Assembly (NCBI GenBank): GCA_016718205.1 | Contig: JADKEB010000031.1 | Location: 62,001 to 126,000, forward strand | DNA length: 64,000 nucleotides | Origin: Saprospiraceae bacterium | GTDB lineage: Bacteria > Bacteroidota > Bacteroidia > Chitinophagales > Saprospiraceae | Direction of reading: 5' to 3' | Shown: positions 18,786 to 28,004 of the stretch, one piece after another | How positions within the stretch are numbered: position 1 is the stretch's first letter | Layout: each line of letters starts with the position of its first letter | Position numbers and translations under genes: made by a program | Notes under the pieces: model-generated | What the model was told of the DNA's origin: nothing | What the model saw: the letters and a program-made list of their open reading frames with translations, nothing else | The model's database searches: none

Positions 18786-20847
18786 GGACACCTGTATAGC
18801 AGCAGGCAAGGACTGTAAGACTACAGTGACCTTGAGAAAATCAGCAAATGATGATGGTGGCTGTATTCCTAACGATCCTAACAGATGGTTGAAGTGGTTG
18901 GTTATCGTAGATGAGTGGGCAGATGGTACTCCTGACTATGCATGGAGTTCATTTGTTGCTACATCTGCTAACTTTGGAACAACAGTTACTGTAGCTCCAG
19001 GAGTCACTATACCGGTGAAATATTTGGCACCAAGCAAGCCGAAAGATAATATTACAATTACATTCCCTAATATCATCGAGGGCAAACACAGCTACCACAA
19101 AGTGACTTATAAAGTGACGGATGGTTGTCATAACTTTGGATCATGTACAGAGACCATCGAGGTGAAAGACAAAAAAGCACCAACACCTTATTGTGTACAC
19201 CTGAGCACAGCATTGATGGCAACACCAGCAGGAAGCACTGCTAAGCCAATGGTAGAGCTTTGGGCAAGAGACTTTGATAAGGGATCATTTGACGGAGACC
19301 TTGCATGGCCATGTACAGCACAAAAAGACTTGTTGTTTACATTCAATGGTGAGCACCCGATATTGACAAGCTTGAATGCACAGCATTTCTTCAAAGGAAA
19401 AGGACTTTCAGCTACAGCTGATGAGTATGCTGCAGGAACAGCACAGAAATGGATTCCTGCTACAAAGACTTCAGGCAAAATCTGGACAAGTGACGCATTA
19501 CAAGGTAAGGTTTCCAATGAAGTACAAGTAAATGTAAGCGTATGGGATTGGAATCTGAATACAGACTTCTGTATGGTCAATCTTAAATTGGTATGTAATG
19601 GTAACGGATGTCCTACAGGTGGTGCAGGATCTAGAATAGCAGGTACAGTAGCTACTGAGTCAAATCAGGCAGTCAACAATGTCACTGTGACAATAGATGC
19701 CAATATCACTGAGTATCCAGTATCAGTAACAACACCATCTAATGGTACATTTGAGAAGAGTGTTCCAAACGGAATAGATTATGAAGTTACAGCAAGCAAA
19801 GGTGGCGACTACATCAATGGAGTAAGTACACTTGACCTTGTGCTGATACAGCAACATATCTTAGGTATAAATACGATATCTTCACCATACAAGTTGATAG
19901 CAGCAGATGTAGACAACAATGGAACAGTATCGGCAAAAGACTTAGTAGAGTTGAGAAAACTGATCTTAGGTATCTACAATGAGTTGCCAAACAACTCCAG
20001 TTGGAGATTCCCTATATCTTCACAGACTATGAATGCGAGCAATCCATTCCCTTATCTTGAGAAGATAGCCATCTCTTCTTTGGACAATGATATGATGAAC
20101 CAAAACTTCGTAGCTGTTAAGATAGGAGATGTCAATGGAAACGTTACTACCAATGTAGCTAACCCTACAGTAGAAAGCAGAAGCGCAAACACAGTAGCAA
20201 TGTCTGTAGCAGAGCAAACTATCGCAGCTGGTGATGTAGTAGACATCGCTGTAACAGCAGCCAACTTCAATGATGTAGCTGGCTTCCAGTACACTATGAA
20301 CCTTAAAGGTGCAAGCTTTGTAGGTATCAATGGTGGTGCTATTGGAATCAGTGAAAACAACATCGGAGTGATCGCAAATGATGTAGTGACTATGTCTTAT
20401 GCATCAGACAGAGGTGTTACAGTAGCAAATGAAGAAGTACTCTTTACTATCACAGTAAAAGCAGACAGAGCGGTGAAAGTAAGCGAAATGCTTTCAATCG
20501 GATCAGGCATAACTTCAGCAGAAGCATACAACAGTGACCTTAAAGTGGGCAAAGTAAGCTTAGAAGTAAGAACTGCACCAGCAACGGCGATCTCATTGAT
20601 GCAAAACGAGCCTAACCCATTCAAGGGTCAGACTACAGTGAGCTTCATGATGCCTGATGCAGCAGCAGCTACATTGAGTGTATATGATGTAACCGGAAAA
20701 GTTGTATCAGTAAGAAACATCAATGCAAACAAAGGCTTGAACAGTGAAGTATTCACAAGAGAGCAGTTGGGAGCAAGCGGTGTAATGTACTACACACTTA
20801 AGAGCGGTGAGTTCACAGCAACTAAGAAAATGATCATCATCGAGTAG
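18730..20847 (+). CDS. Giant T9SS surface protein, part 4 of 4 (dockerin, cohesin-like, sorting domain)
   Basis: The C-terminal part holds a last HYR-like module, a carboxypeptidase-regulatory-like domain (RIAGTVATESNQAVNNVTVTI), a dockerin type I-like pair (LDLVLIQQHILG and ADVDNNGTVSAKDLVELRKLILG, about 19830-19980, with Asp/Asn at calcium-binding positions), KIGDVNG, a cohesin-like beta domain (about 20160-20580), and a T9SS type A sorting domain (NEPNPFKGQTTVSF to KKMIIIE). Such an end marks export through the type IX system and anchoring at the cell surface. The frame opens at 18691 but the first codons overlap part 3. A rho-independent terminator follows at 21115. Confidence 0.85.
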   Translation, partial: CYYKTFVFEDIIAPVVVCKDTCIAAGKDCKTTVTLRKSANDDGGCIPNDPNRWLKWLVIVDEWADGTPDYAWSSFVATSANFGTTVTVAPGVTIPVKYLAPSKPKDNITITFPNIIEGKHSYHKVTYKVTDGCHNFGSCTETIEVKDKKAPTPYCVHLSTALMATPAGSTAKPMVELWARDFDKGSFDGDLAWPCTAQKDLLFTFNGEHPILTSLNAQHFFKGKGLSATADEYAAGTAQKWIPATKTSGKIWTSDALQGKVSNEVQVNVSVWDWNLNTDFCMVNLKLVCNGNGCPTGGAGSRIAGTVATESNQAVNNVTVTIDANITEYPVSVTTPSNGTFEKSVPNGIDYEVTASKGGDYINGVSTLDLVLIQQHILGINTISSPYKLIAADVDNNGTVSAKDLVELRKLILGIYNELPNNSSWRFPISSQTMNASNPFPYLEKIAISSLDNDMMNQNFVAVKIGDVNGNVTTNVANPTVESRSANTVAMSVAEQTIAAGDVVDIAVTAANFNDVAGFQYTMNLKGASFVGINGGAIGISENNIGVIANDVVTMSYASDRGVTVANEEVLFTITVKADRAVKVSEMLSIGSGITSAEAYNSDLKVGKVSLEVRTAPATAISLMQNEPNPFKGQTTVSFMMPDAAAATLSVYDVTGKVVSVRNINANKGLNSEVFTREQLGASGVMYYTLKSGEFTATKKMIIIE

Positions 20848-21114
20848 GAAAGAAATTCTTAAGTCTTGCTGCTATTTACTTAAAAGGTAGCCATCAAATG
20901 CCAAAAAATCGATGATCCACAAAAATTGAATATAGAAACAAAATAATGGAGTTTTAAACATCTTCTATTATTGGTAATTTAGGGATACACCTGTAATTTT
21001 TATTTTATTTACTGTCAATTCCTAACAGCCATTTTACAATGACATAATTGAATAATTTTTTATCCCAGGTAAAGAGACTCTTCATTATTCAATAAAATTA
21101 TCTTAAAGACAAAA

Positions 21115-21160
21115 AAATGGCTGACAACTTTTATGAAGGTATCAGCCATTTATTTTATTC
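21115..21160. terminator. Bidirectional rho-independent terminator
   Basis: Perfect ten-base arms AAATGGCTGA (21115-21124) and TCAGCCATTT (21142-21151) enclose a 17-base loop. A T-rich tail follows on the plus strand and an A run precedes it, so it can work in both directions. It lies about 270 bp after the giant surface-protein gene. Confidence 0.8.
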
Positions 21161-21165
21161 ATAAG

Positions 21166-21492
21166 TCTCAGACGTTGATTTTTTCTTTGAAAGGGGCCGA
21201 GTCCGGCGACCCGACCCTCTAACTATGAAAAAAACTACTGTCTCTTTATGAAGTACCACCATTTACATCTCAGACGTTGTTTCTTTTTTTGAAAGGGGCC
21301 GAGTCCGGCGACCCGACCCTCTAACTATGAAAAAAACTACTGTCTCTTTAAATAATGACATTTATATTCTCGCTTTTAATATAATATAAACATGAAATCA
21401 GAAACTAAAGTTCATAGACGTTATCCTTTTTCTTTGAAAGGGGTCGAATCCGGCGACCCGACCCTCTAACTATGAAAAAAACTACTGTCTCG
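21166..21492. repeat. Three dispersed direct repeats of about 83 bp
   Basis: Copies lie at about 21166-21248, 21268-21350 and 21412-21492, separated by unique spacers of about 20 and 60 bp. The shared core of about 62 bp contains TTTGAAAGGGG, then CCGAGTCCGGCGACCCGACC (TCGAATCC... in copy 3), CTCTAACT, and ATGAAAAAAACTACTGTCTC. The GC-rich block can fold into a hairpin (GGGTCG/CGACCC in copy 3), in contrast with the AT-rich surroundings. Each copy contains a start-like MKKTTVS reading that ends soon after. Function unknown. Confidence 0.8.
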
Positions 21493-21683
21493 CTTCAGGC
21501 CAACACCTGTTTATCTTTATTAAATTATTCAAATTTCTTCCCGAACTCTTTTGTTCATTTTTAATTCGTAAGCAAAAGTAATTTTTTTTTTAATTTATGA
21601 AAAAATTACAAGCAGAATTTTTAATAAATTTCAAAAAAATCTCTATATCCTATTCACAAAATAAAATTATTTTATCTTTTAAA

Positions 21684-22247
21684 TTAATAAGTCAAAGCCA
21701 CAGTAAGGTCAAACTCATCATAAATCGTTTTGTCACCCAGATTGTCAATGAATGATCCTGAACCATAGCGAATATCAAAATCCGATCTGTCTAATTTAAA
21801 AGTAGCCATACCTTTTCCATCTTTTGCTGTTGCGTTAAATTTAATTTCCTTAGTTGTATTTTTGATCGTGATGTTAGCTGTAATTTTATATTCACCTGCC
21901 ACTCCTCTTGACGATACTTTTGTAAATTTGATAGTAGCTGTCGGGTTCTTCGCTACACCAAAAAAATCATCTGACTTTAGGTGACCTTCCAGATTTGTTT
22001 TCCCCTTACCTTGTAGGTCTGTGACTTCAATGGTTGTCATGTCTACAACTAGCTCCCCACCTGTAAGAACGTCGCCATTAAAAGCAAGACTGCCTGATTT
22101 AAACTTTACATTACCGTCATGTGTTCCTGTGACTTTCGCCCCCTTCCACACAACATTTGAGGTAGCTACATTGACAACTTTATCCATCTGAGCTTGCATT
22201 CCTAAAGATGAAATCAGCATACTTGCAATAAATAATAAAAACTTCAT
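21684..22247 (-). CDS. YceI family periplasmic protein
   Basis: The 187-residue protein has a signal peptide (to about residue 19, GMQAQ) and the YceI lipocalin-like beta barrel. Typical features are the repeated K-x-x-G-S-L and MTTIEVTDL strands, the HLKSDDFF motif, PTATIKFTKV, and the C-terminal RSDFDIRYGSGSF-x5-LGD region. Family members bind isoprenoid or other hydrophobic ligands in the periplasm. Length is standard. It is transcribed alone, and a perfect 16-bp palindrome lies 38 bp upstream of the start. Confidence 0.92.
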   Translation of the reverse strand: MKFLLFIASMLISSLGMQAQMDKVVNVATSNVVWKGAKVTGTHDGNVKFKSGSLAFNGDVLTGGELVVDMTTIEVTDLQGKGKTNLEGHLKSDDFFGVAKNPTATIKFTKVSSRGVAGEYKITANITIKNTTKEIKFNATAKDGKGMATFKLDRSDFDIRYGSGSFIDNLGDKTIYDEFDLTVALTY

Positions 22248-22284
22248 TTGAATCTAAATTTTAATTGTAAAAAAAATAATTAAC

Positions 22285-22300
22285 ATTTGTTGCAACAAAT
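22285..22300. promoter_or_regulatory. Perfect 16-bp palindrome upstream of yceI gene
   Basis: ATTTGTTG-CAACAAAT is a perfect palindrome without spacer, 38 bp upstream of the YceI start codon and inside its promoter region. Its size and place fit a binding site for a dimeric repressor or activator. The regulator is unknown. Confidence 0.4.
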
Positions 22301-22457
22301 AATTGTAAAATAAGTTTTGGCATATCTCTAACCCCTAATATTTTAAGAAAATTTTAACATATTTCTGGTCAAAAAAAATTAGTTGTTTAAAAAATCAAAA
22401 GGTCATACTAACAAATTGAATCGCCGAACAGTAGCTAAGATGAAGTTGTACAAGTGC

Positions 22458-23393
22458 TCATATTTTATTTCCGGTGACAGCGGAAATATGCTTAAAAATA
22501 TCTTCATCTGTCATGGGATGAAAACAAATCCAGTTGCCGTACTTTTTAAACCAAGTAATTTGCCTTTTGGCGTACCGCCGTGAATTTTGTTTGATCATTT
22601 CAATCGCTCTGCTAAGGTCTTGCTTACCGTCAAAGTAATCAAACATTTCTGTATATCCGACAGTCTGTAATGCTCTCAGATGTTTTAGATGGTAAAGATT
22701 GCGGGCTTCTTGTTCCAGTCCTGTTGAAAGCATATGGTCTACCCTATTATTAATTTGATGATACAATATTTCTCTTGGTAATTCGAGCAGTATCTGTATT
22801 ACCTTATAAGGAATGTTGTTTTCAGGCACCTGGCCCAAAAATGAAGAATATGGTTGTCCGGAAGCTTTAACTACTCCCAAAGCTCTTAAAATTCTTCGTG
22901 GATTTTGAATGTCCACTTTATGAAAATATTCAGGATCAAGTTCCAGCAATTGATTCTGAATATACGTGATACCAAAATCATGATACCATTTGTTGATTTC
23001 AACAGATATCTCTTCCGGTACATCCGGAAATATATCAATACCTTGTAAGACGGCATTGATATACAGGCCTGTACCACCGGTGACCACTCCAATGTCATGA
23101 ATTAAAAAATATTTTTCCAGTCTTTTATGAAAATCAAAAACATACCTACCTACAGAATAAGGCTCATGTACACTGATTTCGTCGATAAAATGGTGCTTGA
23201 TTTCATTTAGTTCCTGCCGCATTGGCTTTGCAGTACCTATGGTCATCTCCTTGTAAATCTGCCTGCTGTCTGCCGAAAAAATTTCCGCATCAAACCTTCG
23301 GGCCAGCTTCATTGACAGTGCTGATTTTCCAATACCTGTTGGGCCGGCAATGACAATTAAAAATTTATTTTGATCACTTATGATACCAGACAT
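22458..23393 (-). CDS. miaA: tRNA dimethylallyltransferase
   Basis: The 311-residue enzyme adds a dimethylallyl group to A37 of tRNAs that read codons starting with U. The P-loop GPTGIGKS lies near residues 16-23, followed by SADSRQIYKEMTIGTAKP, HHFID and the GGTGLYINAVLQG motif, all diagnostic for MiaA. The C-terminal part has the QNSRRYAKRQITWFKK stretch that binds the anticodon arm. Length is usual. It diverges from the acyltransferase gene with a 46-bp gap that must hold both promoters. Confidence 0.96.
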   Translation of the reverse strand: MSGIISDQNKFLIVIAGPTGIGKSALSMKLARRFDAEIFSADSRQIYKEMTIGTAKPMRQELNEIKHHFIDEISVHEPYSVGRYVFDFHKRLEKYFLIHDIGVVTGGTGLYINAVLQGIDIFPDVPEEISVEINKWYHDFGITYIQNQLLELDPEYFHKVDIQNPRRILRALGVVKASGQPYSSFLGQVPENNIPYKVIQILLELPREILYHQINNRVDHMLSTGLEQEARNLYHLKHLRALQTVGYTEMFDYFDGKQDLSRAIEMIKQNSRRYAKRQITWFKKYGNWICFHPMTDEDIFKHISAVTGNKI

Positions 23394-23439
23394 GAAGCTT
23401 TTATTAGCTTTACGGTGTAAAAGTAGTTATTAGATCGAT

Positions 23440-24684
23440 ATGTTATATAGTTTTCTTCGTGTTCTGGTGGGATTTACCCTTAGAATATTTTTCCGAAAAA
23501 TTTATATCACAGGTACGGAATATGTACAAGATTCCAAGCCCCAGCTTATAGCCAGTAATCATCCAAGTGGTTTTCTGGAGCCACTCATCATGGCTTGTTT
23601 TTTCCCGAAACCACTACATTTTTTAGTGCGAGGAGATGTCTTTGACAATCCATTTCTGAAACCTTTACTGCGAGGCACCAATCAGATACCTGTTTTCAGA
23701 TTTAGAGATGGATTTTCAAGACTTCGTGAAAACAGTCAATCAATAGATGAAAGCCTTCAGGTATTAAAGAATAAACACAATCTTCTTATTTTTGCAGAAG
23801 GCAATACTCAAAGTATCAAACAACTCAGGCCGCTGCAGAAGGGTATCTCAAGGATTGCCTTTCAGTCCATGGAACAAAATCCGGAATCTGAACTGGAAAT
23901 CTTACCTGTAGGAATCAATTTCAGTCAGTTTTTGAGTTTTGATGAAGTGATCATGCTTCGAATTGGTCCACCAATCAAGGTTGGCAACTATATGAAAGAA
24001 TATATCACGGATAAAAACGTCGGTCATCACAAAATACTGGATGATGTTTTTTGTGAGATGAAAAAAAATATAATCCATCTTGGGCATCAGGAAAGAATTC
24101 ATATTTTTGAGAAGCTGAGCGTACTTCAAAATTTGTCACATGACGAAAATTACTCGCCTATCTACTCAAAATCATCTGAATTGCTGGACAAAGCGATCTT
24201 ACTGGCCCAAAAAACAGACAATCTGGATGATGAAAAGTGTCAAATGATCTCAGAAGAATTGCGTGTCTTTGAAAAAAATCTCAAGTCAAAGGGTGTCCAA
24301 TTTAAAGACCTAAAGAAAAAATCTTTTAATGTTGTTAGTTTGTTATTGTTGATCATTGGTTTTATACCGGCATTGGCAGGTATTATTTTCCATTTTGTCC
24401 CCTTAACAGCGGGTTATGGTTTTATGAAAAAAAATGTCAAGGCGCTGGAATTTAAATCTTCGATCCTGATGGTGGCAGATCTGGCATTGCTGTTGATATA
24501 TTATCTTATTTTGACAACCGCTATTTTTGTGTTGGATTTACCTATATCTATCATATTGATATCTTTTTTCAGCGGCATTTGGCTAAGGTTCTACTTCAGC
24601 CATTGGAAGACATTTTCATTCTTAAGAAGCAGTACTTTTGAAAAAATCAATAACGATGCTGAAGCCATATTGAACAAACTCTAA
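23440..24684 (+). CDS. PlsC-like glycerol-phosphate acyltransferase with C-terminal membrane domain
   Basis: The 414-residue protein has the acyltransferase block I NHPSGFLEP (catalytic His, an HxxxxE variant of the usual HxxxxD), block II around FRDGFSRLRENSQS, block III LIFAEGNTQS (usual FPEG) and block IV LPVGINFS. The family transfers acyl groups to lysophosphatidic acid or related lipids at the inner membrane. The C-terminal third has two or three hydrophobic spans (SLLLLIIGFIPALAG; ILMVADLALLLIYYLI). The changed motif residues leave the acyl acceptor uncertain. Confidence 0.85.
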   Translation: MLYSFLRVLVGFTLRIFFRKIYITGTEYVQDSKPQLIASNHPSGFLEPLIMACFFPKPLHFLVRGDVFDNPFLKPLLRGTNQIPVFRFRDGFSRLRENSQSIDESLQVLKNKHNLLIFAEGNTQSIKQLRPLQKGISRIAFQSMEQNPESELEILPVGINFSQFLSFDEVIMLRIGPPIKVGNYMKEYITDKNVGHHKILDDVFCEMKKNIIHLGHQERIHIFEKLSVLQNLSHDENYSPIYSKSSELLDKAILLAQKTDNLDDEKCQMISEELRVFEKNLKSKGVQFKDLKKKSFNVVSLLLLIIGFIPALAGIIFHFVPLTAGYGFMKKNVKALEFKSSILMVADLALLLIYYLILTTAIFVLDLPISIILISFFSGIWLRFYFSHWKTFSFLRSSTFEKINNDAEAILNKL

Positions 24685-24801
24685 GTAAAAACATAAGAAT
24701 TTCCTTTAAATCCGCAACAATAATAAAATTATGTATGATGCAATACTTCTGCAGTACAAGGAAGGTAATTGATTTTATAACAATTATCAAAATTTATACC
24801 C

Positions 24802-25074
24802 ATGAGATATTATAAAGAAATACTTATTGTAGAAGCGATTATATTTTCAATATTCTGGGCTAGCAATGAATATCTGGCAACACTGTTAACTTTTATAGCA
24901 GTCCCTATTTTTAGTTCAATCCTGATCATTTCGCTGATCGCTGAAAAAATAGAATCATCAAAAATTGGGAAATTATATTTTATTTTAATGGCAGGATTGG
25001 CATTGGTTCCGGCGATCATATTTGGTGTCATGACAGTGATTAATGGAGGAACAAGCTTTGATTGGGGAAAATAA
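24802..25074 (+). CDS. Small membrane protein of unknown function
   Basis: The 90-residue product is almost entirely hydrophobic, with three likely spans: about residues 6-20 (EILIVEAIIFSIFW), 28-50 and 62-82. A short polar loop (KIESSKIGK) lies between the second and third spans, and a polar C-terminus follows (GGTSFDWGK). No family is recognised. It starts at an ATG 117 bp after the acyltransferase gene and is followed by a MITE-like element. Confidence 0.6.
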   Translation: MRYYKEILIVEAIIFSIFWASNEYLATLLTFIAVPIFSSILIISLIAEKIESSKIGKLYFILMAGLALVPAIIFGVMTVINGGTSFDWGK

Positions 25075-25188
25075 TCATGAAATAGCTCTCGCCAACCTAT
25101 AACTGTGCAAAAAATAGAATATTGTCTGATGTGTATTAGGCTTGCCCCTTTCTGTCAGAAACAGATGTTTTAAGTGAGTCCAAGTTTA

Positions 25189-25365
25189 AAGCATATTTAA
25201 AATTGTTCTTAGCTGTAAATCAAGAGATTATGGTTCTGGCAATAAAATAATCAACCCATTAAGCCTGCCAATAAAGCAATAGGCAGGTAAACTAAATAAG
25301 GTGATAATTTTGCAATCAGGTTCACAATACATTGATTTTAAGGCAATAAAAAATTATACATACTC
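25189..25365. mobile_element. MITE-like element, copy B
   Basis: The right end is TACATACTC and the left end is decayed (AGCATATTTAAAATT). Both sides carry TTA (25186-25188 and 25366-25368). The interior matches copies A and C, including AATCAAGAGATTATGGTTCT and ACTAAATAAGG. Its centre differs, with an extra stretch holding GCCTGCC...GGCAGG inverted arms. Confidence 0.7.
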
Positions 25366-25526
25366 TTAGTAGCTACATACTTTGATATCGCACAAAATGC
25401 TTTTATCAATTTTCAATTTAATATTTTTTTTCAAAATGTACAATTTATCAAATTTGATTCCGTTACTAAAAACATACAAGATTAATTGTTGTTATTTAAA
25501 ACAGGAGGTAAAGCAACTTAAAATAT

Positions 25527-27137
25527 ATGAGAATTATACCATTCTACCTTTTCACTTTGTTATCAATTTGCTTGTGTGCAGGCAATGGAACACCCATAAA
25601 TGGCATCATCATAAAGTGTAATGAAAAAAAAGTGAAATCTATTAAAACTGCATTAAATTCCTCAAGAGCAGCGGATATCAAATATGAAAATTTAGGAGTT
25701 GGAAGTGACCTTTTTTTGATCAATGGAAATATTGGTGATAATTTTCTTTATGAATATTGCAGGAAAGAAACAGGTGTGGAAGCTGTAGAGTATAATTATC
25801 AGTTGGAATCAAGGATTAAGCCCAACGATGCACGTATCGGAGATCAGTACTACCTTGAAGCTATAAAAGCTTTTCAAGCATGGGATTTGGTGACCGGAGG
25901 CAGAAACTTTGAAGGCAAAGAAATTGTGATCGGGGTGATCGATGAAGGGTTTGAAATTGTTCATGAAGACCTTAAAGACAACATATATATTAATCCAGAT
26001 GAAATTTCTGGCGATGGCATAGATAATGATGGCAATGGTTGGAAAGATGATGTGAAAGGATGGAACTTAAAAAATAGTAATGGAACACATGATCTAAGAA
26101 GCCATGGAACTAATGTAATTGGTGTTATGGGAGCAAAAGGAAATAACCAGCTGGGAATCTCAGGCATCAATTGGAACGTCAAAATTCTACCTGTAACTAT
26201 AGGCAACTTCGTTAGTGATGTCATCAAAGGATATCAATATCTTTTGGCAGAAAAAACGGCGTATATCAATTCAGGAGGCAGTAAAGGAGCAAATATTGTC
26301 GTCACCAATTATTCCGGGGGACTACCAAAAGCATTCGCCAATGATCATCCAATCTGGTGCAGCTTGTACGACAACCTTGGGATTCAAGGTATGCTTAATG
26401 TAGTTGCCACAACCAATGAAAATGACAACGTCGAAGTAGTAGGAGACATGCCTTCAACATGCCCCAGCAACTACCTTCTGGTAGTCAACAGTACCAGTAA
26501 AGCTGATGAAATCGCCTCGACAGGTTTCGGAAGTTTAAGTGTAGACATTTCAGCACCAGGTGAATCTATTTTGACCACAGATATGGCATCAAGAGGGAAG
26601 TACAGATTTGATTCCGGAACTTCACTATCAACACCAATGGTTGCGGGTGCGGCAGCTTTACTATTCTCCATCAAATGTGAAGCGTTCCATGATATAGTCT
26701 CAAAAGATCCCAAATCATCGGTACTTAAAGTCAAGGAAGCATTGATGGCTGGAGTTGACAAAAAGACTTCACTTGCGAGCAGGACAGTTTCAGAAGGACG
26801 AATGAATATCGTGAATAGCCTCAATAAATTATTGAAAGATAATTGCACCAAAGAATTATCTCCGGTAGGTGATCTGAAGATAAACCAAATAAGGTTAAAT
26901 GAAGGTACTATCACAATTGACTATCTCAGTCCGGACACCAAGGAGCTGACTGTAAACATCTTCGGTAGCGACGGAAAATTGGTTTACACTTCCAGATTTG
27001 TTCCTCCACTTTTCGGAACAAAACAATTTACTTTCAATCCTGACTTACAATTACCGGGACTCTATTATTATTGCAGCATCATATCAGGCCAAAATATAGC
27101 CAGCAAAGGATTTACTGTTCAGGATGTGTCTAAATAG
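25527..27137 (+). CDS. Subtilisin-like serine protease (S8) with T9SS sorting domain
   Basis: The 536-residue protein has a signal peptide (to about residue 20), a short propeptide-like region, and an S8 domain. The catalytic triad is D139 (GVIDEGFE, where DEG replaces the usual DSG/DTG), H193 (SHGTNVIGVMGA) and S366 (GTSLSTPMVAGAAALL). An acidic D/N-rich segment (SGDGIDNDGNGWKDD) next to the Asp suggests calcium binding. Residues from about 450 form a T9SS sorting domain (LTVNIFGSDGKLVY, LPGLYYY). It is probably a cell-surface or secreted protease. The gene stands alone. Confidence 0.9.
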   Translation: MRIIPFYLFTLLSICLCAGNGTPINGIIIKCNEKKVKSIKTALNSSRAADIKYENLGVGSDLFLINGNIGDNFLYEYCRKETGVEAVEYNYQLESRIKPNDARIGDQYYLEAIKAFQAWDLVTGGRNFEGKEIVIGVIDEGFEIVHEDLKDNIYINPDEISGDGIDNDGNGWKDDVKGWNLKNSNGTHDLRSHGTNVIGVMGAKGNNQLGISGINWNVKILPVTIGNFVSDVIKGYQYLLAEKTAYINSGGSKGANIVVTNYSGGLPKAFANDHPIWCSLYDNLGIQGMLNVVATTNENDNVEVVGDMPSTCPSNYLLVVNSTSKADEIASTGFGSLSVDISAPGESILTTDMASRGKYRFDSGTSLSTPMVAGAAALLFSIKCEAFHDIVSKDPKSSVLKVKEALMAGVDKKTSLASRTVSEGRMNIVNSLNKLLKDNCTKELSPVGDLKINQIRLNEGTITIDYLSPDTKELTVNIFGSDGKLVYTSRFVPPLFGTKQFTFNPDLQLPGLYYYCSIISGQNIASKGFTVQDVSK

Positions 27138-27640
27138 CTTGCTTGGAGCCCATTGATTGAAACGAAAATATTGGCTTTCCCCATCAGACAATAACATGAG
27201 GCTTGTTAAGTTTTTATGTTTGAATGTGGGAAATTGGAACTTCTAAATACATCTTCAAAAGACGACATGGTTTTTGTCAAAACAATGTTGGGTCCGGAGA
27301 CTAGAAACTTGGCACTCAACATATGACTTCATTTTGGCAACTACATGTAACACATTATAAAAGTTGATTCTCAATGTTCTTTAATGTATCACCATTAGAT
27401 TTTGCTATAAATAACGTGTGCAATCAAAGCACGAATCGTTAACCGTGATTATTCATTGGATTTCGTATTGAGGTGCTAATGTTCTGTGTATCAGAATTGG
27501 AGCCAAAGGATTTCATCATCAGGGCACATCGAACACATCTGGTCAATAATTTATAGGAGTCATTCATAGAGATGGAATGATCGAAACATCAGATGGCAAA
27601 CAAAATTCCAATATCTACTAGATAATAAATTCTCCTCATT
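27138..27640. other. Non-coding stretch of apparent gene relics
   Basis: No intact frame. The minus strand has short readable pieces interrupted by stops (for example LVSGPNIVLTKTMSSFEDVF near 27240-27310) that look like a decayed gene I cannot name. It leads into the recognisable relics that follow. Confidence 0.35.
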
Positions 27641-27760
27641 TTCTCACTGGCTTTTACCTCCCATTTAAATACTTTGGTTCCCTTATTCAATAAAAAGACA
27701 TATTCCTTGTCTTCAAAGCTTACGATGGCATCATTTGGGAACTGTCCAACTTTCCATATT
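27641..27760 (-). pseudogene. Relic of RND-efflux adaptor (HlyD/CusB-like), C-terminal piece 2
   Basis: Minus-strand reading gives QFPNDAIVSFEDKEYVFL followed by KGTKVFKWEVKASE, then stops. The PNDAIV-F-x-KEYVF pattern is typical of the last beta-barrel part of CzcB/CusB periplasmic adaptors in Bacteroidota. There is no start or full domain, so it is a relic. It lies downstream of the globin relic and would come before the FEMVEIK-type strand in an intact protein, so it derives from a second copy. Confidence 0.5.
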
Positions 27761-27819
27761 TTGTGCTTATATCACAGCATTAGCACTAATCCTTGGAATA
27801 AAAGCGATGAATCATTCGC

Positions 27820-28000
27820 AATTATTAAGCATTATCTCAAAGATTTGCGTGTAACAGGATATCCAGGCTTCTTCTGTTTACTGATTCCAATCAGCACCAA
27901 GTCCTCGTTTGAGTGTCCACACCAGGGCTTCACCCACCATATTATAATGTTCTTTTTTTACACTGTAATTGGTGTGTCTTTTGGCCAGAGACACAATACC
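27820..28000 (-). pseudogene. Relic of a bacterial globin, C-terminal part
   Basis: Minus-strand reading gives VSLAKRHTNYSVKKEHY, NMVGEALVWTLKRGLGADWN, a stop, then TEEAWISCYTQIFEIMLNN. This matches helices F-H of single-domain bacterial globins and flavohemoglobins: a His in the AKRHTNY region, HYxxVGEALLWTL, and EAWxxCYxxI. An in-frame stop and the absence of helices A-E show that it is dead. It is fused at its 5' side to an adaptor relic. Confidence 0.65.
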
Positions 28001-28004
28001 TCCT

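Noticed and set aside
21412..21460. GGTCGAATCC in the third 83-bp repeat resembles a tRNA T-arm
   Set aside because: The stem around it does not pair as a T-arm, no anticodon or acceptor arm can be built, and the other two copies read CCGAGTCC instead.
21166..21492. Possible CRISPR array
   Set aside because: Only three units, too long (about 83 bp), unequal spacers (about 20 and 60 bp) and no cas genes nearby.
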